DNA of 51,632 bases from Thermodesulfovibrionia bacterium (lineage in GTDB: Bacteria; Nitrospirota; Thermodesulfovibrionia; UBA6902): assembly GCA_020053105.1 (NCBI GenBank), contig JAGVNU010000096.1:1-51632 (forward strand), written 5' to 3'. Of this stretch, positions 1 to 6,720 are shown one piece after another. Within the stretch, counting starts at the first letter, position 1, and the number at the start of each line of letters is the position of its first letter. A model generated the notes under the pieces. That model had not been told where the DNA came from, made no database searches, and worked only from the letters and a program-made list of their open reading frames with translations. Position numbers and translations under genes: made by a program.

Positions 1-1239
1 GCCGCCGTGAGGGATCTTGTAGAAGTTGGCGGAAAAGTACAACATGTCAACGCACGTGATAAAAAGTGACAGCAGCGATAGCATGGGTTTCTTCTTGAGA
101 TAGAAAATCCACGTCATCATGATCCCTGTAATAGTCATTGTGCCTGTGACGGCCAGACCGTAAGCTGCGGCAAGGCTGCTCGACGCCCTGAACTCTATCA
201 TTACAAACAAGACGGCCGCAAGCAAAAACCAGTTGACAGAGGATATATATATCTGGGACTTCCTTTCAACGGATGTATAGCCCACCTTCAGGGGAGGCAT
301 GATGCGTACTGTTATTGCCTGGAAAATGATGGAGAACATACCGCTGATCATTGCCTGTGAAGCGATCACCGTGGCTGTAATGCTAAGAAGCAGAAACGGG
401 ACATACAGGATTTCAGCATAGTGAAAGACCATTTCAAACAGGATGTTCTTTGCCTCAGGATGTGTCAGCAGGAACGCGCCCTGTCCGAGATAATTCAGGA
501 TGAGCGCGGCAAATACCGTCATCCATGCCTGACGTATCGGTTTCGCGCCGAGATGGCCCATGTCCGCGTAAAGCGCCTCGCCTCCTGTAGCGCACAGGAT
601 AATTTCGCTGAGCGCTATGTAACCCTTCCAGCCGTTTTCAAAGAGAAAATTGATACCATAATACGGGTTTAAGGCCTTGAGAATTTCCGGGGCTTCGGAT
701 ATGGCCACCATGCCGAATGAGGCAAGGGCAATAAACCAGGCCACCATGACAGGGCCGAAGGCCACAGAGACCTTTTCCGTCCCTTTGCTTTGAATCAAAA
801 ACAGGGCCACGGCAATTAACATGGCTATCAATACAATGACGTTTCTTGAAATATTTTCAAATCCCGGTATTAATGCAGACCCTTCTACAGCGCTCAGGAT
901 ACTGATGGCCGGGGTAATGACACCATCCCCGATGAGAAGAGATATGCCGGCAAAAGACAGCATAGTGATAAATGCCGTCTTCTTTTTGTCCGCGACAAGG
1001 GGGGCCAGGATCTCTTTGAGCACTATGGTGCCGCCCTCGCCTCGTATGCTTAAACCCATGGCAAGCCAGTCGTACTGGAGGAAGACAAGGACCAGAAGCG
1101 TCCAGATTATCAATGACAATACTCCTACGATATTCGCTGCCGTGGGCTGAAGGAGGAGAAATACTACGGTAACTGTATATATGGGACTTGTGCCGATGTC
1201 TCCGAATACAAGTCCGAGGGCTTTTATAATGCCTTTCAT
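1..1239 (-). CDS. kup: Kup-family potassium uptake transporter (partial, C-terminus beyond window)
   Basis: Reading the minus strand from ATG at 1239 gives 413 uninterrupted codons that run off the left edge. The N-terminus, MKGIIKALGLVFGDIGTSPI, carries the GDIGTSP signature typical of the Kup/HAK/KT family, and RGEGGTIVLKEI and LLIGDGVITPAISILSAVEG follow, also family hallmarks. The visible part has about ten hydrophobic segments, consistent with the 12-helix APC-like fold of a K+/H+ symporter in the inner membrane. An AAGG ribosome site lies about ten bases upstream. The hydrophilic C-terminal domain is outside the window. It lies on the same strand as the KimA-type importer and the P-type cation ATPase, so this end of the contig looks devoted to monovalent cation balance. 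The ion assignment is from family knowledge. Confidence 0.93.
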   Translation of the reverse strand, partial: MKGIIKALGLVFGDIGTSPIYTVTVVFLLLQPTAANIVGVLSLIIWTLLVLVFLQYDWLAMGLSIRGEGGTIVLKEILAPLVADKKKTAFITMLSFAGISLLIGDGVITPAISILSAVEGSALIPGFENISRNVIVLIAMLIAVALFLIQSKGTEKVSVAFGPVMVAWFIALASFGMVAISEAPEILKALNPYYGINFLFENGWKGYIALSEIILCATGGEALYADMGHLGAKPIRQAWMTVFAALILNYLGQGAFLLTHPEAKNILFEMVFHYAEILYVPFLLLSITATVIASQAMISGMFSIIFQAITVRIMPPLKVGYTSVERKSQIYISSVNWFLLAAVLFVMIEFRASSSLAAAYGLAVTGTMTITGIMMTWIFYLKKKPMLSLLSLFITCVDMLYFSANFYKIPHGG

Positions 1240-1554
1240 AGATTACCTTGGGTCAACTCCGCAATTTTTCAACATCATACAATATCGCATTCGTCAGCCG
1301 TAAGGCAAGGAGGCAGAGACACGTTATTTTACTGCCCGGTTTAAATTTATTTTCCTGCACATTTCGGATTTATCCGCAGCATTCTTACAATGTGATGGCG
1401 ATTGCGATAAAATAGTTTATAAGCTTACGCACAACCAACTTAAATACAGGAGGCAAAAGTTATGTTCAACGATGCCGGAACAGCAGAAGAGGTCCCGACC
1501 AGCCGGTAAAGGAATGAACATGAACAGAAACCATTAGAGGCTGCGCGTTAACCT
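1240..1554. other. Intergenic region between kup and the exporter operon
   Basis: No convincing gene is present. The plus strand has an AGGAGG ribosome-site-like sequence followed by ATG at 1462 opening a 15-codon frame (MFNDAGTAEEVPTSR, stop at 1509). It has no downstream gene on that strand to lead, so it may be chance or a gene remnant. I see no riboswitch of the kind found upstream of the KimA gene. Confidence 0.5.
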
Positions 1555-2580
1555 TTAATGCGGAAGTATCCTGACGTCCACAGTCATCCCCAGCCTGAAA
1601 GGGGTCTTCTCTTTTAAAGCTATCTTTGCGTGGACAACCTTCATATCCATGTTCCTGGCAGGATCGTTCGGCTTTACCTTCCTTGGGCCGACGTAATCTG
1701 AAATCTCCCTGATTTCTCCACTGAATACTTTCCCCGGATACGCGTCTGACTTCACTTCCACAGGGTCCCCCATACGAAATCTTCCTACATCCGTCTCATC
1801 CACCTCCGCGTTTATCCATATCTTCTCCACATCGGCAATCGCCACGATCGATATCAGCATTTCTTTGCTCAGCATCTCTCCTGCCTGAAGATATTTGCGT
1901 ATGACCTTGCCGGAAATCGGGGCGGTAATAAAAGTCTTTTCCAGGACTTTTTTATAATACTCAACATTGGCAGCCGCGCTTTTTACAGCGTCTTCATTGA
2001 GCTTAATGGTCTCCTGTTTCGGGCCTTTTTTCAGGAGCCTCTCTTCCTCTTCAGCCTCCCTGACCCTCGCCTCTGCGACCTTCAGCGCCATTTCCTTTTC
2101 ATCGAGGACCTCCCCCGTGACAAGCCCTTCGCTGAACAGCTCTTTATTTCTCTGAAGGCTCATCTTCGCAAACTCCATGTCAGCCGCAGCAGCAGCAAGT
2201 GAGGCGGTCGCCTTTTTTATCTCCTCTTCTCTTGCGCCTGAAGCCACCTCTTTGAGCCTCGACCTTGCCACCTCCAGCTCAGCCATGGCCTCCTTAAGTT
2301 TGGCCTCAATGTCCCTGTTTTCCATCCTCGCGATTAACTTCCCCTTTTCAACAACGTCCCCTTCCTCCACAAAAAACTCCGCGATTTTCCCGTCTATTTC
2401 ACTGCCCACCTCCACCTCAAAACCATGCATCGCCTCAACCTTCCCCTCAGCAGCAACATATTTCTTCACCGAGATATGGGGACTATCAGTCTTTGACGCA
2501 TTGTCTCTGTCTTTTGAAAATATGAAATATGCTGCAGTTACAAGCAATATCATTCCGGCAATTATGATTATCTTCTTCAT
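1555..2580 (-). CDS. HlyD-family periplasmic adaptor of an ABC exporter (DevB-like)
   Basis: The 341-residue protein begins with a single membrane anchor (residues about 3-22, MKKIIIIAGMILLVTAAYFI). A lipoyl-like half motif follows at about 46-92 (VGSEIDGKIAEFFVEEGDVV). Next come a long charged, alanine-rich coiled-coil hairpin at about 90-215, the second lipoyl half (TFITAPISGKVIRKYLQAGE) and a beta-barrel region ending at LGMTVDVRILPH. This is the layout of membrane fusion proteins that link an inner-membrane ABC exporter to an outer-membrane TolC-type channel. It is the last gene of a permease-ATPase-adaptor operon, 78 bases after the ATPase. No TolC gene is in the window, so the channel must be encoded elsewhere. 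The substrate is unknown; cyanobacterial DevB relatives export glycolipids or metabolites. Confidence 0.9.
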   Translation of the reverse strand: MKKIIIIAGMILLVTAAYFIFSKDRDNASKTDSPHISVKKYVAAEGKVEAMHGFEVEVGSEIDGKIAEFFVEEGDVVEKGKLIARMENRDIEAKLKEAMAELEVARSRLKEVASGAREEEIKKATASLAAAAADMEFAKMSLQRNKELFSEGLVTGEVLDEKEMALKVAEARVREAEEEERLLKKGPKQETIKLNEDAVKSAAANVEYYKKVLEKTFITAPISGKVIRKYLQAGEMLSKEMLISIVAIADVEKIWINAEVDETDVGRFRMGDPVEVKSDAYPGKVFSGEIREISDYVGPRKVKPNDPARNMDMKVVHAKIALKEKTPFRLGMTVDVRILPH

Positions 2581-2611
2581 CTTCTATCTCTCCTGATTTA
2601 TTGAAACTCAT

Positions 2612-2661
2612 GGGCGGGATGACCCCGCCCCTACCGTACGGGCGAGGTCATCTCGCCCCTA
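2612..2661. repeat. Two adjacent G+C-rich palindromes (REP-like)
   Basis: GGGCGGGATGACCCCGCCC (from 2612) is followed after CTACCGTAC by GGGCGAGGTCATCTCGCCC (ending 2658). Each can fold into a 7-8 bp stem. The second copy forms the stop region of the upstream ATPase gene: its TAG is the flank of the palindrome. Related copies occur at 7904, 8328 and 24784, so this is a dispersed family and not only a local terminator. Confidence 0.8.
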
Positions 2662-3336
2662 TTTATCTTTTATCTTCCCGTCCTCCAGATAAACAACCCG
2701 GTCCGCCATTGTCTCAGCTTTCGGGTCGTGGCTAACGATGACAATAGCCTTCTGTGCCTCCACTGCTAATCCTTTCAAATGCCTCAGCACATCAAGCCCT
2801 GTCTTTGAGTCAAGATTGGCTGTGGGCTCATCCGCCAGGATGATCGGGGGATCACCGGCCAGCGCCCTTGCAAGGGCCACTCGCTGTTTTTCCCCGCCGC
2901 TCATGTCCGAGGGATAAAAATCCCCCCTCTTTGCAAGCCCGAATCTTTCAATCAATCTTAAAGCGTCAGCCTGCAGCTTCTTCCTGTCATGTTTTTTAAG
3001 CCTCAATATAAGCTCCACGTTATCAACGGCAGTGAGCGAGGGAAAGAGGTTAAAGGACTGAAAGACAAAACCGAAGTACTGTTTTCTTATGTCCGGCAGC
3101 ATATCTTCATCTGAATCGCTCACGACCTTATTATCAATTATGACCTCGCCGTCAGTGGGACGCAGTATGCATCCCATCATCGAAAGCAGGGTCGTCTTGC
3201 CTGAACCGGACGGGCCCATTATAAGAAGCATCTCCTGTCTGTTCAGTGAAAGGGTAACGGAATCAACCGCGATGACCCTGTTATCGCCCTCACCATAAAT
3301 CCTGGTTATATTTCTAAGTTCAAGTATCGGTGTCAT
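2659..3336 (-). CDS. ABC transporter ATP-binding protein (DevA/MacB/LolD type)
   Basis: The 225-residue protein is a single ABC nucleotide-binding domain. Walker A is GPSGSGKTT at residues 41-49, the Q-loop is FVFQSFNLFPS with Q93, the signature is MSGGEKQRV near 145-153, Walker B is IILADE ending at E170, and the H-loop is IVIVSHD. The FNLFPSLTAVDNVELIL stretch is typical of the MacB/LolD/DevA subgroup, which works with FtsX-like permeases and HlyD-like adaptors. It lies between the permease gene (7 bases upstream) and the adaptor gene, giving a complete three-component exporter that lacks only the outer-membrane channel. The stop codon lies at the edge of a REP-like palindrome, so the last residues may have been altered by that insertion. 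Confidence 0.93.
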   Translation of the reverse strand: MTPILELRNITRIYGEGDNRVIAVDSVTLSLNRQEMLLIMGPSGSGKTTLLSMMGCILRPTDGEVIIDNKVVSDSDEDMLPDIRKQYFGFVFQSFNLFPSLTAVDNVELILRLKKHDRKKLQADALRLIERFGLAKRGDFYPSDMSGGEKQRVALARALAGDPPIILADEPTANLDSKTGLDVLRHLKGLAVEAQKAIVIVSHDPKAETMADRVVYLEDGKIKDK

Positions 3337-3343
3337 TGCAGCT

Positions 3344-4477
3344 TCACATCCTGAACACTGTTGCCGGGTCCAGGGTCCTCACCTTTCTTACTGAAAAATA
3401 TGCGGACAAAAGGCATGTTAAAAGAATAACAAAGAACAGAGACAGAAACAGACCGGCGCTTAAATACAGGCTCACCCCCGCCTTTTCAATTCCGTCCTTT
3501 GCAAGGAGGATAAGGACAGACCCTATCGTGTAGCCCGCAACAGCGCTAATGCCTGTCTGGGCGAAGATGACTTTATAAATGTCGCTGTTCCTTGCTCCCA
3601 GGGCCTTAAGGGTGCCGAATTCCCTCAGATGCTCCATGGTGTTTGCATAAACTGTCTGGCCTACTATAGCGCCCCCGACAATCAGTCCCAGGATTGCGGT
3701 CAGAAAAAACCCCATCCCCATCCCTGTCTGCACAGTCCAGTACATTACAGTCTTATAGATGAAATCTTTTTTGGTAAAGACATCGTTATCTTTCAGGGAC
3801 ACTTTCAGCGTTTCCGCAACATCCCTGCTCAGGCCTTTGTCCTTAAGTCTGGCTACTATAAAGGACGCATGATTTGATTTCCGTCCTGTCATTGTCATGA
3901 AGCCCTGTGCCTGATTGTAGGACATAAAAACTATCGGCGATGTAGTAAAACTCTTTATCCCCTCAGAGAGGCCTACAAGCTTGAATCTTTTTTCATTCAA
4001 CTCCCAAATCGTATTGAGTTCAAGCCGGCCGACCCTCTGTTCCGCAGTCTTGTCAATGATCATATATCTGCCGCTTTTCAAGTCCTCCGGATTGCCGGCA
4101 AGTATATTCCAGGGAACGTCAATGCCTGAATCGGGATTAAATCCTATTATCTGCACCTGCTCCTGTCCGCCGTTCGCGAGTTTCAAAAACCCCCACGTAA
4201 GAATGAGCTTGTCCGACCAGACCACGTCCGGTATCGCGTTGACCCTGTTGATCCTTTCTTCGGGGAACGGATTGGCGAAATCAAAGTTCTGTATGTTCTT
4301 TGCAGCAACCCAGATGTCGGCATCAACATGCCTGAGAATGGAAGTGGCATTCCCCATCATGCCGAGATACATTGCGATTTGCGTGAGTGAAAGGACAGTG
4401 GAAAATACTATCCCGATAAGGGTGATGATCAGCCGCCCCTTTTCATGGAAAAGCGTTTTAAGAGCCAACCAGTACAT
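3344..4477 (-). CDS. ABC exporter permease, FtsX/MacB-type (DevC-like)
   Basis: The 377-residue protein has one N-terminal transmembrane helix (about 12-40), an extended periplasmic domain (about 45-240, containing VDADIWVAAKNIQNFDFANP) and three C-terminal helices (FFLTAILGLIVGGAIVGQTV, IFAQTGISAVAGYTIGSVLI, SAGLFLSLFFVILLTCLLSA). The MEHLREFGTLKALGARNSDI segment is the conserved FtsX-domain coupling loop. The DADIWV start of the periplasmic domain is the pattern I associate with DevC proteins. It heads the permease-ATPase-adaptor operon. The substrate cannot be read from the sequence. Confidence 0.88.
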   Translation of the reverse strand: MYWLALKTLFHEKGRLIITLIGIVFSTVLSLTQIAMYLGMMGNATSILRHVDADIWVAAKNIQNFDFANPFPEERINRVNAIPDVVWSDKLILTWGFLKLANGGQEQVQIIGFNPDSGIDVPWNILAGNPEDLKSGRYMIIDKTAEQRVGRLELNTIWELNEKRFKLVGLSEGIKSFTTSPIVFMSYNQAQGFMTMTGRKSNHASFIVARLKDKGLSRDVAETLKVSLKDNDVFTKKDFIYKTVMYWTVQTGMGMGFFLTAILGLIVGGAIVGQTVYANTMEHLREFGTLKALGARNSDIYKVIFAQTGISAVAGYTIGSVLILLAKDGIEKAGVSLYLSAGLFLSLFFVILLTCLLSAYFSVRKVRTLDPATVFRM

Positions 4478-4607
4478 TTTTCAGCAGTCTGCTTTTTTAA
4501 AGGTTATTCCGCACTGCCATTAATAATTCATAACACCGGGCTGCGTTGTCAAGTCTCAAACTGCTGTCATAGGAAGCGCACTCTGCTGTTAAACTGATAA
4601 AACCCTA

Positions 4608-6419
4608 TTACCCTTTCAAATGCAGGGGCACGCTCGTAGATACAACACCCTTTTTAAACAGTATGGTCCCTTTTATAAAAAGCGCCGTCTGGTTGTGCAG
4701 GAGATGATGCCACCACTTTTGCGGCACGAATTCAGGTAATACAACTGTAATGACCCCGTCTTCATATCGGTCACGGACTCCATCTATGTAATCCATCAGG
4801 GGCTCGACTACTGAACGGTAAGGGGAGTGCATGATAATAAGCGGAATGCCCATACCGTAATTCTTCCATTTAGCCTGTACCCTCTCCGTCTCAGCAGGAT
4901 CGAGAGAAACATAAACAGCAGCCACGTCGTCTGAAAGCGCCTTGCCGTATTTGATCGCGTTCAACACCGCCTTCTGAAGTCCCGACACGGGGATTATCAC
5001 CGAATGGTGCGAATATTCCTTCCCTGCTTCAGCGCCTTCGAGGGAAAGCTGTTCTGCAACGGAAAGATAATGCTGATGTATCTTGTATGTTAAAAATACG
5101 AGACCGGGTATGGCGATTATCACAATCCACGCCCCATGCATGAATTTTGTTGAAGCAATAATAATTAGGACGACCGCTGTCGTAACGGCGCCCATGCCGT
5201 TTATTATGACACTCTTTATCCATCCCTTGCCTTTGAATTTGATCCAGTGTTTGACCATCCCGGCCTGTGAAAGCGTAAATGCCGTAAAAACCCCGACAGC
5301 GTAAAGCGGTATCAGCGCGTGTGTATCGCCCCTGAAGATCACAATAAGCAGGACAGAGAAGAACCCGAGGATGAGTATCCCGTTTGAGAAGACCAGTTTA
5401 TCGCCCCTGCTGCTCAACTGCCTCGGCAGGTAGCGGTCTGCCGCCATAATTGAAGACAGCCTCGGAAAATCTGCGAATGAGGTATTGGCCGCAAGGATAA
5501 GTATCAGAGAAGTTGAGAACTGTACCACATAATAAACTATGCCCGTTGAGAACACAGTCCTCGTCACCTGTGACAGCACGGTCTCGCTCTCATTCGGCAT
5601 TATTCCATAGTGGTCCGCAAGAAAAGTTATCCCCATGAAAAGTGAGCCGAGTACCAAGGCCATCCAGATAAGCGTGATACCGGCATTCCTTGACTCCGGA
5701 GGCTTAAATGCCTGAACACCGTTAGCCACAGCCTCTATGCCGGTAAGCGCGGCGCAGCCTGAAGCAAACGCCCTCAGGATGAGAAAGACCGGCAATATAC
5801 TTGCCGACGCCTCTCGGAATTCAGGCGCGGGCGGATGGGGCATACTGAAATATTTTGATACTCCGACAGTTATCAATAACAACAGCGATCCGATAAAAAC
5901 ATATGCGGGCAGGGAAAATATCTTCCCTGATTCCCTGACCCCGCGCAGGTTGCCGATCATCACGAGCGCGATGGCAAAAATGCATAATGCAACCTTATGA
6001 TCATGAAGCGCCGGGAACGCTGATGTTATTGCTGCGATACCTGCTGAAACGCTGACCGTGACGGTCAATACATAGTCGATAAGCAACGCAGCGCCTGCAA
6101 CAAGGCCGGGATATGTGCCGAGGTTGTCTTTGGCAACGATATACGCTCCGCCGCCGTTCGGGTAAGCATGGATGGTTTGAAAATAAGACATGGCAACAAT
6201 CGCGATAAGCGTTGAGATGCCGATAGCTACCGGCATAGAGTAATGAAGCATCGCGGTCCCCGCGATGACGAGGGCAAAGAGAATTTCTTCCGTCGCATAA
6301 GCCACAGATGACATGGCGTCTGATGAAAATACCGCAAGCCCCATGAGCTTGGTCAGTCGTTCATGCTTTTCCCTGATGGTTTCGATAGGACTACCGATAA
6401 GAATGCTCTTAAGAGACAT
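4608..6419 (-). CDS. kimA: KimA-type high-affinity potassium importer (APC superfamily)
   Basis: The 603-residue protein matches the length of Bacillus KimA (formerly YdaO, about 607). It has an APC-type core of roughly 12 membrane helices (about 25-445), with MGLAVFSSDAMSSVAYATEE in the first helix and YPNGGGAYIVAKDNLGTYPG after the second, and a soluble C-terminal domain of about 150 residues (from about 455, with SHHSVIIPVSGLQKAVLNAI) resembling a universal-stress-type fold. KimA proteins import K+ driven by protons and are inhibited by c-di-AMP. The identification is strengthened by the upstream c-di-AMP riboswitch, which controls kimA in Firmicutes. AAAAGGAGGAAGAC directly before ATG 6419 is a strong ribosome site. 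A generic amino-acid permease is the alternative, made unlikely by the C-terminal domain and riboswitch. Confidence 0.9.
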   Translation of the reverse strand: MSLKSILIGSPIETIREKHERLTKLMGLAVFSSDAMSSVAYATEEILFALVIAGTAMLHYSMPVAIGISTLIAIVAMSYFQTIHAYPNGGGAYIVAKDNLGTYPGLVAGAALLIDYVLTVTVSVSAGIAAITSAFPALHDHKVALCIFAIALVMIGNLRGVRESGKIFSLPAYVFIGSLLLLITVGVSKYFSMPHPPAPEFREASASILPVFLILRAFASGCAALTGIEAVANGVQAFKPPESRNAGITLIWMALVLGSLFMGITFLADHYGIMPNESETVLSQVTRTVFSTGIVYYVVQFSTSLILILAANTSFADFPRLSSIMAADRYLPRQLSSRGDKLVFSNGILILGFFSVLLIVIFRGDTHALIPLYAVGVFTAFTLSQAGMVKHWIKFKGKGWIKSVIINGMGAVTTAVVLIIIASTKFMHGAWIVIIAIPGLVFLTYKIHQHYLSVAEQLSLEGAEAGKEYSHHSVIIPVSGLQKAVLNAIKYGKALSDDVAAVYVSLDPAETERVQAKWKNYGMGIPLIIMHSPYRSVVEPLMDYIDGVRDRYEDGVITVVLPEFVPQKWWHHLLHNQTALFIKGTILFKKGVVSTSVPLHLKG

Positions 6420-6452
6420 GTCTTCCTCCTTTTGAGGGCGAACGGAGGCAAT

Positions 6453-6476
6453 AAAAAAACCGCCGGGCAGCGGTTT
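6453..6476 (-). terminator. Intrinsic terminator of the kimA leader
   Basis: On the minus strand AAACCGC-TGCCCG-GCGGTTT forms a 7 bp stem followed by a run of T residues. It lies between the riboswitch aptamer and the kimA start codon, so it is the expected expression platform: ligand binding would favour the terminator and stop transcription before kimA. Confidence 0.88.
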
Positions 6477-6483
6477 ATTTTTT

Positions 6484-6622
6484 CTCGCAATTGCCCTTCC
6501 AAAAGCCTGCGAGGTTAGCTGACGGGCTCGGGCCTGGAAGTGCCCTATCCTGTAAAGGAATACGCCCCAAAATTTGGGTCCCCCGCGTCCATTCTTTGAA
6601 TGGACCTCGGCTGCTATGTAAC
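6484..6622 (-). promoter_or_regulatory. ydaO-yuaA class c-di-AMP riboswitch
   Basis: The minus strand carries, in order, the conserved blocks of the ydaO aptamer: CCGAGGTCC, GCGGGGGACCCA, TTGGGGCGTATTCC, AGGATAGGGCACTTCC, CCGAGCCCGTCAGCTAACCT, CGCAGGC and GGAAGGGC. Their order and spacing match the consensus I know for this class. It lies directly upstream of an intrinsic terminator and the KimA-type gene, a known regulon member, so high c-di-AMP should switch the transporter off. Exact end points of the P1 stem are approximate. Confidence 0.93.
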
Positions 6623-6720
6623 TACAACTTTAGTTCCGGGAAAGGAAAATGTCAAGCGGGCAAATGAGGACAAATGAGGATAAATTAATCTGCCGATATG
6701 GCCCCCGATTGGTCCTTTCT

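Noticed and set aside
1462-1509. Fifteen-codon plus-strand frame with a good ribosome site
   Set aside because: No downstream gene on that strand and no family; too short to claim as a gene, mentioned only in the intergenic entry.
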